The position numbers and the translations under genes are program-made. Shown here in pieces: positions 13,601 through 22,104 of a DNA stretch of 64,000 nucleotides. Below the pieces are notes generated by a model, which did no database searches, was not told the origin of the DNA, and was given only the letters and a program-made list of their open reading frames with translations. Position 1 is the first letter of the stretch; every line of letters starts with the position of its first letter. The DNA is from Halichondria panicea (Eukaryota; Porifera; Demospongiae; Suberitida; Halichondriidae), in assembly GCF_963675165.1 (NCBI RefSeq), contig NC_087379.1, positions 7,904,339-7,968,338 on the forward strand. The letters are read 5' to 3'.

Positions 13601-16505
13601 TGCAGATAATTCACCTGCCCCATATCTTACCATCATTATGTCTCCAATATTGAGTATGGAAGCTTAACTGCATTGGTGTTATGGTAATTGTTCACGCCAC
13701 TAATCAATGTATAATTATAGGACCATCCGCTAAACGAGTCACTCTTCAAGAACTAGTAGAGCAATACAATCTGACTGACGAGCAACTCAACAGTGAAATA
13801 GAGGTTCCTGATACTCCCGAATTGGCCTTATGTTTTGATGATGTGGAACTTTATTCGAGTGCAATGGGGCTAGCTATTGCTGAACAAGCCGATGTGAACC
13901 AATCACGTGGAACTCAAGCAGCCATGATGAAGTGCTTGCAAATCTGGAAACAACATAATCCTTCACAAGCAACTTACAGAGCTCTACTGGATATCGCACT
14001 GAGATTGGGGAAAGGAGACACAGCTCATCAAATCTGTCAGCAATTGACCCAACGTAAGTACATGTACACATGTTACTACATGTCAGGTGATAACCACCCT
14101 CCGCCTAAGCCCTCTACTAAGTAGCTATTCAAAATTTGACTCAAGATTGAAATCACAACAGAGAAGATATTTGCCACAATCCCTATTGTGTGTGTATACC
14201 ATCATGCGTGCTTGTACACCTCCCTCCTAGACTATACCATCCTGCCGTGCTTGTACACCTCCCTCCTAGACTATACCATCCTGCCGTGCTTGTACACCTC
14301 CCTCCTAGACTGCACTGTTGAGTACTAGTGTATGAGAACCTCACCAAACTGATATACTGATTGTCTCCATATTGTACAGGAGGTGTGAGCGGTGTGGTCA
14401 CTGGCTCGGACTGTATACAGGTATCCTGCATGTACTGCTTGTATACAGTTTAGCTGTAAATGGATAATAATGAGTTTGCAACTGAAGTTGATGCAATTAA
14501 GTATTTACATTTTGCTGTATACATGCACTGAAACGCAGTGATTCTCACAGTCTAATTGTACCTGCTTCCTCAGGTTGAGGCTAGCGTTGCACGGAATGTT
14601 CCGACTGTAGCCTGGACTGTGGTGGACATTAATGTTTGTTTATTTTTGTACATACTTACATTGTAATTATAGCTGTAAGTTAGCACAATTAACCGTGTAT
14701 ATACACTGCTAAATGTTGCTAGGCTGACCTACATTGTATGCATGTCCATGTTACAGTACTGTATGTTTGCAATCTCATTTCTTTTTGCTTAATTATCTTC
14801 TGTAGGAAGCCACTGAAGTACTGAGGAGAACAGTTGGTGAGATGACCACCTCACAGCTTGGCTCTACTGTGGAGACTGTACTGTCACTAATGGAGAAAAT
14901 GACAATTGCACTTCAGTGAGACATCTACTATTTTAATGGTAGCACTGTATTCACAATATCTCCCACCTCAGGTCATCTTCTCTGAGTGAGCTGACAGGCC
15001 ACACTGACTCCATACGGACAAATGTTAGGTCCATTCGTCGACTAGCCAGGAAGATTGTCAAGGAGTGCAACATTGGAGCCAGTCTCTCTAAGATGGAGAC
15101 TTTATCTCATAAGCTTGGACGGTTGACCGAGGACAAACTCGGAGACTGTCAAGGTGAGAATACATTGTACCAGGGTTTGGGGCAGGGGGAGAAAACTTCC
15201 CCCAAAAAACGAAATAATGGCATCATCAATTTATTCACAAAAACCAGTTATAAGTAGACTCTACTGTATTAAACACTGTGATATGTACACTATTATCTCT
15301 GCCCTACTATAATGTATATAATGGACTCAGGGTTTCATCTAGTGGGGGGGGGAGAGGGGGTCAGGGGTTAACAATCCCACTAAAATGCTCAGCTTCCTCC
15401 TTGTAGAATAATGACATCATCACATTGGTAATGTAGGTACATGTAACAACAGTCATAAGGTAGAATCTACGTACTGTCTATGATGTGCAATATGCCACTA
15501 TACACTGTGATACATTAGCATGTAATAGGGGTGTGGTCAACAGCGTGGCCAAACATTATGCCACCCCCCCTCAACTTTTGAACCTAGATAAAACCCGGAT
15601 GGTGAGTGTAGGCCCCAACAATTCAACAATTGTGCAGTGCGCTCTACCGCACATCCTCACACAAATGTTCATCCTAGATGAAACTCAGTACATGTGTATG
15701 TTGTATATCTGTAATATTAACTGTCAGGAGCTTATTTACTCTGGAGCTCTTTGTTGAACTGCATGCAATCCACGTACACCATTTCCTTTGCTGACCCTCA
15801 CCCTATCCACACTACAGGCCTGGCAGAGAGTGTTCAAACATTGCCAAGAACAATTGATGGTAAACTTACATAGTACATGTGTTAGCGTATTATTTGTTTG
15901 TGATGACCTGTATTTTTATCAGTTTGAATGCACGTATAATTATTTGTTTGGATGATGTAATCGGACTATGAATTGTGAGTCACATTGTTGTGGTGGTCAT
16001 GTACTGTCATGCTCCCTCATGATTGTTATGCCTTGATGCGTATGGTCCATGCAGGGGCACACAGTCATCTGTTTGTGTGTGCATGTGTGTGTGTGTATTC
16101 CAGCTGTAACTGTTCCTTCTATTAGCAGTATACAAGCATCATATCACCTTCTAGGTAAAGGTTGTTGAATAACATTGTGTAACTAGCAATAATAGAACTG
16201 GCGATCTTTACCAAATCACCAAACCAGCAAAGAAGAGAAGAGACCCTGCATACTGGTGCAACTTACAGAGCTTTTGTGAAACTACTCCTAAGAATGAGGA
16301 AATATGACATTGCTAGTAAAGTGTTCAAACAATGCCAAGAGAATGGTAAACTTACATAGTACATGTGTAGCGTAACCTGTGGCAGAGGAGTAACCCAGCT
16401 GCTGCAACTTATAGAACTCTAGTGAAACTACTCCTAACATTAAGGAAATATGAGATTGCAAGTAAAGTGTATAAACATTGCCTAGATAATAGTAAACTGA
16501 CATAG
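242..16505 (+). CDS. Ankyrin-ZU5-UPA-Death domain protein (locus A1), 5' end outside the window
   Basis: Unnamed Death-domain adaptor-like gene. Exons with agreeing phases: 242-340, 9860-9958 and 10222-10311 (one ankyrin repeat or part repeat each, with the TPL.WAA core); 11402-11451; 11508-11566; 11627-12118 (ZU5, [20 protein letters not shown] region); 12170-12282, 12355-12519 and 12648-12863 (UPA-like beta-rich region); 13361-13400; 13721-14053 (Death domain, ending [19 protein letters not shown]); 14380-14420; 14574-14633 (weak GTTTGT donor); 14806-14915; 14972-15153 (helical, coiled-coil-like); 15818-15859 or stop at 15873; 16104-16154; 16196-16345 or stop at 16359. A further Death-tail exon ends at 16505. 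ZU5-UPA-Death is the known UNC5/ankyrin/PIDD arrangement, so a cytosolic signalling role is inferred. No Met start is in the window. The first intron is about 9.5 kb and repeat-filled, so the link from exon 242-340 to 9860 is less certain. Confidence 0.7.
937..1047 (+). pseudogene. Retroelement gag-like N-terminal relic
   Basis: A 36-residue ORF starts [20 protein letters not shown] and runs into a short heptad-like stretch ([15 protein letters not shown]) before a stop at 1045-1047. Ser/Pro-rich starts followed by a short coiled coil are typical of sponge and cnidarian retroelement gag ORFs. A matching C-terminal gag-like fragment lies beyond the minisatellite at about 6.1-6.3 kb, so the two are probably parts of one element. 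Family assignment is inference only. Confidence 0.4.
1080..5960. repeat. 4.2 kb minisatellite (TATGCCCACTCT family) with degenerate flanks
   Basis: The core, about 1300-5480, is an uninterrupted array of 12-14 bp units of the type TATGCCCACTCT, TATGCCCGCTCT and TATGCTCGCTCTC. Flanks at 1080-1300 and 5480-5960 are looser, built from CTGCCCTGCTCTATAATA-like units. Higher-order duplication is visible: 3661-3984 recurs almost exactly 480 bp later at 4141-4464, including a GATAATGTAC interruption. All three forward frames stay open for 900-1400 codons because no unit contains a stop; this follows from composition and is not evidence of coding. Confidence 0.95.
6040..6300 (+). pseudogene. Retroelement gag-like C-terminal relic with zinc-binding remnant
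   Basis: One frame reads [16 protein letters not shown] and then [17 protein letters not shown]. The next frame continues [14 protein letters not shown]. This looks like the conserved end of a sponge or cnidarian retroelement gag-type ORF with a CxxC...H finger, now broken by a frame change near 6230. A poly-A run follows at about 6343-6370. Family unknown to me; possibly DIRS- or Gypsy-like. Confidence 0.4.
6428..6730. mobile_element. pogo/Tc1-like MITE (303 bp)
   Basis: Terminal inverted repeats start CAGTAGAACCTCGATTATCC and end in the reverse complement, flanked by TA on both sides. The CGATTATCCGG motif recurs internally near both ends. CAGTR-type ends with a TA target site are characteristic of pogo/Tigger elements. 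There is no transposase ORF, so it is non-autonomous. Confidence 0.85.
7100..7430. repeat. CA/GT microsatellite and degenerate CA-rich tract
   Basis: A pure CA run at about 7107-7161 is followed by interrupted CA, CACG and ATACA repeats to about 7430. The Thr/His- or Val/Cys-rich ORFs here are repeat artefacts. Confidence 0.95.
7430..7540 (-). other. Possible minus-strand exon, unassigned
   Basis: On the minus strand a TTATCAG acceptor is followed by an open frame ([17 protein letters not shown]...) and a GTAAGT donor, about 110 nt in all. The composition looks more like coding sequence than the surrounding repeats. I do not recognise it. It could be an exon of a gene that also uses the AGGTAAG sites in the tandem repeat at 7.69-8.56 kb. 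Confidence 0.25.
7690..8560. repeat. Threefold degenerate tandem repeat, about 330 bp per unit
   Basis: Units begin near 7720, 8040 and 8385 with ACACAAAGCTTACCT-like sequence, then CTTGGCTGGTTGACTC-like sequence, then CATCTTTCTTTGC, then CAGGCTCTAAACT. On the minus strand each unit has an AGGTAAG-type donor (weakened in the third) after an open stretch. Nothing recognised. Confidence 0.75.
8561..9130. other. Non-coding stretch with short inverted repeats
   Basis: No gene seen. There is an inverted repeat CTTGGGGGTA (about 8723) / TACCCCCAAG (about 8780), and a hairpin CCCCTCTAATTAATTAGAGGGG at about 8856. From about 9130 the sequence becomes homologous to the intron repeat unit of locus B. 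Confidence 0.5.
9572..9596 (+). pseudogene. Decayed ankyrin exon (acceptor retained)
   Basis: The intron end shared by all ankyrin exons here (GTTACTGTA...CTCACTCTTGTAG) is present, but the following sequence has lost the GATGGGTGGACTCCACTC exon core. The same decayed exon is at about 55114 in locus B, so the loss predates the A/B duplication. Confidence 0.55.
10636..11400. repeat. CA microsatellites in an A1 intron
   Basis: CA runs lie at about 10637-10682 and 11356-11390, inside the intron between exons 10222-10311 and 11402-11451. The rest of this 1.1 kb intron shows nothing recognisable. Confidence 0.85.
12901..13124. mobile_element. Inverted-repeat MITE (AAATTTTCG ends)
   Basis: About 224 bp with inverted ends: left TAGAGGGAAATTTTCG, right CGAAAATTTCCTGCTATA, flanked by TA-like sequence. 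The ends resemble those of the element at 26319-26500, so they are probably one family. It sits in the A1 intron before exon 13361-13400. Confidence 0.6.
14203..14315. repeat. Short tandem repeat, about 42 bp x 3
   Basis: Three copies of GTGCTTGTACACCTCCCTCC followed by TAGACTATACCATCCTGCC. A single unit is at the corresponding place in locus B (about 57330), so the repeat expanded in A only. Confidence 0.85.
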
Positions 16506-16589
16506 CACATGTGTAGCGTATTATTTGTTTTGTGATTAGCCTGTATTTTTATCAGGTTAGTAGAGTTTTATACCGGTAGTGTGTTTTGT

Positions 16590-16817
16590 ATTGCCCGTAT
16601 ATATTGGGTTCGTGTGACACGGCAGGTCTTGTCAATTGTGTGCATGTATTTGTAACATGGAGCCAAGTTTCAATTTGGAAGCTAGGTCCTATATTTCAAA
16701 ATTTGAAGCTAGCTTTTGTCTGATCACATTTTATTTGTGTTTTCATTTTAAAAGGGTCACTGCCTTCGCTGAAGTGGTGAGTGGCTGTATAGATGTGGAC
16801 TCAGTAGTATTATTATT
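16590..16817 (+). pseudogene. Fragment of mind-bomb-like gene, left of the inserted element
   Basis: Matches 31425-31870 in order but with deletions: ATTGGGTTC, GTGACA-GGCAGGT..GTCAATTGTGT, AACATGGAG, then GTCACTGCCTTCGCTGAAGTG followed by a GTGAGT donor. It lies upstream of fragments of an earlier part of the same gene (17.6 kb), so the order is scrambled. Confidence 0.6.
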
Positions 16818-17528
16818 GGGGCGAGCGTAGCGAGCCCTATCTTAGTGACCTCGGTAGACAATTTCTCTGTATGTACATGTATGTATGTCATGGTACGTGA
16901 GGCCTGATAGCCGGTTTTTGCACACTCGGTCCTTACCAATTTCGTGTATTCTTATTGTATTTTGCACGAGCGATAAGAAAAAGTTGCATAAAATGAATCC
17001 TGACAACAAAAGCAAACAAGAAAGGCTTCGAATAAGGAGGGATCGAGAGAGACAAGCAACAGCCCAAGAAACAGCTGAAGAGAAAGAAGTCAGGCTAGCC
17101 AAACGCAGAGAAAAGCACAGGGCACTCAAATTCAAGGTAACCATTGCACTGGATGCCAATAGAGCATCCCAGCAACTGAGACGGGACACAGAGACTCCTG
17201 AGGCTAGGCAGGCACGCCTACAGCAAATGGCTGCTTCCACCCAAACCAGCAGAGCTTCAGGTAAGTACAGGTGGCGTACAGGTGATATAAGCCAGTGTAA
17301 TTTTCATTACAGATACTCCTGAGGCCAGACAGGCACGCCTACAGCAAATGGCTGCTTCAACTCAAACCAGCAGAGCCTCGGGTAAGTGCCACTTGTCAGT
17401 GGCGTTCATGATGATAAGCCAGTGTTTTTTTTCTATAGACACTCCTGAGGCACGCTTGGAACAAGACAGGCATAGGTATTCACAATAACACAGATGTGAA
17501 CCACCTGTACTGCGCTCACGCTCGCCCC
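16818..17528 (+). mobile_element. 711 bp terminal-inverted-repeat element carrying a spliced ORF
   Basis: The left end is GGGGCGAGCGTAGCGAG and the right end is the near reverse complement (GCTCACGCTCGCCCC). The element interrupts mind-bomb-like pseudogene sequence. No convincing target-site duplication is seen, so the superfamily is unassigned. It contains the 128-aa spliced ORF listed separately. Confidence 0.55.
16993..17488 (+). CDS. 128-aa charged repeat protein encoded inside the 711 bp element
   Basis: Three exons, 16993-17260, 17313-17381 and 17439-17488, with introns of 52 and 57 nt, all phase 1, reading through to a TAA. The product starts MNPDNKSKQERLRIRRDRER, is very rich in Arg/Glu/Gln, and ends in three copies of a DTPEAR(QARLQQMAASTQTSRASG) unit; the last two are separate exons, so the repeat grew by exon duplication. 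ETAEERxARLxxRR-type stretches occur in the N-termini of sponge and cnidarian transposon proteins (Helitron-like and others), which is only a resemblance. No enzymatic domain is present. It may be a residual transposon accessory ORF. Confidence 0.5.
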
Positions 17529-17894
17529 ATGTCACCCTAGTTTAAGAATAGAGGGAGTACAACCCAAGCTAGTGTTAGCCTCTCAAAAGTAGTGGAAAAC
17601 TGTTTATATTCGTATGCTACCCTCCCAGGCGCTGAGTCAGGTTGGCCGAGTGATGAAAGTGTTTCGATTCCCTCTGGAGATGTTCGAGTGGCAGTCAATG
17701 GCCGAGTGTGGACGTTCAACCCTCAGGCCATGGTTGCCTCCCCGGATGAGAACCCTCCTGAACTTCCAGGTACAGAACCCGGCCGTCATCGTGGCAGCTG
17801 CTGCAGCCGGAGATGCCAACACTCTCAGAGAGTTCCTACGCAAACATCCCACTGAGGTGAGGACACAGTGTTATGTACTCTCTCTCCCTTCTTT

Positions 17895-18560
17895 CAATTT
17901 TGGGGACCTTTCAACTGCCATAACTTGAATTCTGTGGATCCAATTGCAATAATTTTTTGGATTTTCCGAAAGCTTACAAAGAGACCTTTCAAATGGTGTA
18001 ATCAAAGTTCATATTCCAGCAATAAAACTATTTGTCAATTTGGCCATACCATAAAATGGTCCAAGGCCGAAAAATGACAAATTAGGGCCCCAACGAAATT
18101 TTGGATTGAAACATACCATTTGAAAGGTCTCTTTGTAAGCTTTCAGAAAATCATAACATCATCAGAACAAAAGTTGTGGCTGCTGAAAGATCTTCAACTA
18201 CACCACCACCAACCACGTTTAATTATTGTTTGGGAGGCTCTTTCAGCTGCCATAACTTGAATTCTGTGGATCCAATTGCAATAATTTTTTTATTTTCTGA
18301 AAGCTTAGAAAGAGACCTTTCAAATGGTATCATCAAAGTTCATATTGCAGCAATAAACTATTTGTCAATTTGACCATACCATGAATAATATAGCCCATGG
18401 TCCAAGGCCGAAAAATGACAAATTAGGCCCCCAACAAAATTTTGGATTGAAACATACCATTTGAAAGGTCTCTTTCTAAGTTTTTAGAAAATCATAAAAT
18501 TTTTGACATTGGATCGACAGTATTAAAATTATGGCCGTTGAAACATCAGGCCTGTTTTTA
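17895..18560. repeat. Two foldback elements in tandem (intronic)
   Basis: Units at about 17895-18190 and 18236-18560. Each has long inverted arms: TTTCAGCTGCCATAACTTGA, then GATCCAATTGCAATAATTTT, GATTTTCTGAAAGCTTA and GAGACCTTTCAAATGGT, mirrored on the other side by ACCATTTGAAAGGTCTC, TAAGCTTTCAGAAAATC, TTGGATCGACAGT and TGGCCGTTGAAA. They are related to copies at 29.8-30.44 and 32.35-32.68 kb. Confidence 0.8.
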
Positions 18561-19079
18561 GAGCTGTCTCAGAGGTCATAACTTGTGTCGGGGAGCATCC
18601 AGTAGCTGTTTGGTTGTATGTGGGTGGATGTCATAGTGTTTAAGTTATTCACAAACTAATACTTATTGTGTTGCCCAGGTGAACACCAAGGCAGCTGGCA
18701 AGGCGGCCATCCACTGTGCCTGTGCAGCTGGCAATGTGGACGTGCTCAAGGTCATCATGCATGGAGTTCGCCCCCAATGTGGAAGTGGGGTATGTGCATC
18801 ATTCTAGCCTCTGCTGTATACACTACATGTGTGTGTGTGTATGGTGTTATACTGTGCTGGTCTGTATTTCTAATAGTGTGTGTTTCATTGCATAGGATGA
18901 AGATGGTGACAGACCACTGCATCTCTGTGCTTACAGGTGAACTGTAGCTCAAGTACTACCATTATCAGGAATGCATGGATGCCATTACCTATAGCCCAAA
19001 CCACTAGGCTATAGCTTATACATTGTAGAGTGTATTATGTACTTACTATGTGTACCTCCTTACAGTAGGTGTGAAGTTC

Positions 19080-19372
19080 CATGGTAGTCTGAGATCACCT
19101 GCCCCCCTACTGCCACAGCTAGGGAACACAGAGAGGTGGTGAGCCAGTCTTAGATCACCTGCCCCCCTACTGCCACAGGGCACACAGAGAGGTGGTGAGC
19201 CAGTCTGAGATCACCTGCCCCCTACTGCCACAGGGCACACAGAGAGGTGGTGAACCAGTCTGAGATCACTTGCCCCTCTACTGCCACAGGGCACACTAGA
19301 GAGGTGGTGAGCCAGTCTGAGATCACCTGCCCCCTACTGCCACAGGGCACACTAGAGAGGTGGTGAGCCAGA
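19080..19372. repeat. 57-bp tandem repeat x5 derived from a pseudogene exon
   Basis: AGTCTGAGATCACCTGCCCC then TACTGCCACAGGGCACACAG then AGAGGTGGTGAGCC, repeated from about 19086, 19144, 19201, 19257 and 19313. Each unit includes a CCACAG acceptor-like and a GTGAGCC donor-like site copied from the exon/intron border seen once at 33210-33294. Confidence 0.85.
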
Positions 19373-19969
19373 TACTGTTGAACATTGCCTCTTTTATAAA
19401 CATGAACAGTGTATGCTATTAATAAGTACCCACTCTGAATTAGTCCTGCCCTTGCATCCATCAGGTGTACCCTACTCCCCTACGTACTGGCAGTGCCACC
19501 CACCACCCTCCCACAGCCTCTCTGCCAGTTGAAGTTATGGATATTGCTGGAGCCACTGGCGGTGGTAAGACCTGTCTCTGTGCTGTACCTTAATTTGTCT
19601 TAAAACTTTCTTTGTTAGGGTGACCTTTCCAGTTATGTGTTTAGATACAAGTTCTGATAAATCTCATATAATTATTAAGTGGTCTTTACATGACTGTACT
19701 TTATATGGTTGTGCATATTGCACAGAACCAACTCTGAGCAATAGTCTTATCTACTCTACTATTGTGTGTGCACTATTTAATTGACTGCTGCGGTTATTTA
19801 TAGTGAGCATTCATTTTTAGAATGAAGTATCTATAGCAATGCTGACTCTGCATATTTGGTGGCGTCTTGTATGAAGTACCAACCTATTTAACAGGTTACT
19901 ATAGCAACGTAATGTTGAGGCCTTACTATAAGTATTTAATACTGTGTTTCACTGTGTGTACTGATACAG

Positions 19970-20891
19970 AGTCTTGAGAAGGACTATCGCTGGGTTGAGC
20001 CGTGCTTTGAGGCCATGCTGACACACTGGGTGAAGCGCTCCTCTCCTCCCCCCTCCTGGTCTGCCCTTGTTAGAGCACTAGAGTCTCCCGCCATTGCTCG
20101 TGGGGACATTGCAACAACCATTAAGGTTGGCAACTATCAACTATATTACAATTGAAAGCTTTATTTTGTATAAATTGTTGCAGTACATGTTCTATCCTCT
20201 ACGTTATAAACACAAGTAGCTAATATTTGATTTCTGTTTACAGACAAAAGCTACCAGCGACATCTCTCCTGATATTTGTCATCTCACTCACAGTGGTAAG
20301 CATAATTATATACATTAGTCTTTATTTGATTAACAGCAGTAAAGTCCATTATAACTGTAGCTGATCTTATCAGTACAATACAGAGTTCCCTTCAGTAATG
20401 TGTGTTTCAGTTAGTAGGCATTGCTTAGGAATAATGATAGTGTTCTGTTGTTGTCATGATTGTGTGTTCCTTCCAGAGGGACTGAGTGTGGATCATCATT
20501 TGAGGGTAGTGAGGACAGCTGCCTGGGAGGTGAGGGGAACATGGCGTCCTCTGGGAGTGCAGTTGGGTGTCAATGAGGGGACACTAGATGTGAGTGCTGT
20601 GCTGTGTGTGTACTGAACACTGTATAGCAGTAGATGACTGTGTACTAATAGCCCTGTGCTCATACAGTCGTGCATCATCAGTTAAGGAATGTGCCAGCAG
20701 GTCTGATTGGTCATAATTAGCCTGCATGTGCAAACCCATTTATTATTATTAGCCTATAAGCAATATTATCCTCATTCCTATAATCCTCTGTGTGCCTGTA
20801 GTGTCAGTGACTCTATAGCTGTAGTAGTGAAATTAGTAGTTCACATGTACACCCACACACACACACCCACACACCCACACCCACACCCACA

Positions 20892-20930
<39 letters not shown>

Positions 20931-21122
20931 GCACACACTTGTGTTCAGGCCATCAAGAGAGACTATCCGAACGACTCTGATATGTGTTTCACTAAACTAC
21001 TGGAGCAATGGTTGACAAGATCTACCCCCGCCCCCACACTAGGAGCACTCATCCAAGCACTTGAGTCTCCTGTCATTAGTCGTGGAGACTTTGCCCAACA
21101 AATGGAATCTAAACTAACCTAG
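19970..21122 (+). pseudogene. Orphan two-Death-domain tail (locus A2)
   Basis: Exons 19970-20125 (second half of a Death domain: LEKDYRWVEPCFEAMLTHWV...), 20244-20295, 20477-20589 (first half of another Death domain, HHLRVVRTAAWEV) and 20949-21122 (AIKRDYPNDSDMCFTKLLEQ... to TAG). The phases all match the last four exons of locus B, and the first three are nearly identical to them; the last exon has diverged strongly. The exon for the first half of Death domain 1 and all GTPase exons are absent, and the sequence immediately upstream is mind-bomb-like intron. The open frames are intact, so it could still be spliced into an upstream transcript. I treat it as a truncated copy. Confidence 0.6.
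20850..20938. repeat. CA microsatellite
   Basis: CACACA/CACCCACA tract in the last intron of the A2 fragment. It is absent from the equivalent intron of locus B. Confidence 0.9.
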
Positions 21123-22104
21123 CTTACAGTAACAGCTCCACTGTAATAAATTTATTGTACTGTGTAGCATAATAAAAGAACTCATTTTAAGGTTTATATT
21201 TGGTATAAATATTACACAGAACTCTTAGTGGATTGCTTAGTTAATGATCTTTAATTTGCCACTTTTATTGTTAATGATTATTATGTCATAATTATAGCGG
21301 TAAAAAAATGCAACATTTATGACGTATACTGCATACTAGGCTAAACATTGTCAAAGTTTCCATGATGACCAAGTTGTCATGTTTCCTTGGTAACGGGCTT
21401 GACAATTAACGTCTTCATCAGAGTGTCCATGATTACATAGATTAGAAACAGCGTGCCTATAGAGTTATGGTGGATGGGGGAAAGTGACATGGTCATATTT
21501 ATAATCATGGTACACGACAATATCACATGCAGCATGGACATGCATGGGGATAATAGAACCATCATCATTATGACAAATACGTTGCTGGTACTGCATGCGT
21601 ATAAATTATATACATACATGTAAAATAGCATTTTTAATTGTTTACCTTATAATAATTAATCACCCTCATGCAGTAGTCTGTAGTCTCGCGCAGCCAGCCC
21701 CGGATGTTTTCTATTTAAACGCCAGGTCGATACCAATTTTAATCAGGGGAGTGAGACTACATGTATAATAATAATACTCTGTCTACATTCCTTATACTTG
21801 CATGTATGTGAGTATACATTACCCGGCAGGTCACAAATTGTTAATTGGTTAATTCATAATGCCAAGACACAATAATGTCATCAGCTAGCTACTAAACACA
21901 TACAGCTCTCAAAATGACAACTGAACGATCTACTAGTAGCTACACGATAACAATAATAAACTAGATAGCTGGCTAGATAATCACTCGCTAAAATGCTGAT
22001 ACTAGAGCTAATATATAGCAGACAACTCAATTGAAATGAGGTTAAGTTGAAATCGTTATCCAAAATTCATAGTCCAAATCGTTGCAGTAGGTCAGAGGGG
22101 GGCT
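21123..22104. other. Convergent intergenic region (A2 tail / TMEM131-like)
   Basis: No gene. AATAAA-type signals lie just after the A2 stop (about 21148-21175, also present after the locus B stop). From about 21776 the sequence is the 3' flank of the TMEM131-like gene and is duplicated at about 47880-48130. Confidence 0.6.

Larger units (their letters stand above)
17614..19755 (+). pseudogene. Mind-bomb-like gene, degraded copy 1
   Basis: Homologous to the better copy at 29.6-34.7 kb. Exon at about 17629-17856 starts VGRVMKVF, should continue as a MIB/REP-type beta repeat (GDVRVAVNGRVWTFNPQAMV, found in the neighbouring frame), and returns to frame for the first ankyrin segment (GDANTLREFLRKHPTE). 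Exon from 18679 carries a 4-bp CATG insertion against copy 2, a frameshift. Exon 18896-18936 is intact. The remaining ankyrin exons are deleted. The exon equivalent to 33210-33288 is present at about 19067 and is followed by a fivefold 57-bp tandem repeat. Exon 19468-19567 (VYPTPLRTGSATHH) is intact. Homology to copy 2 stops near 19755, where locus-B-type sequence begins. No RING exons. Confidence 0.75.
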
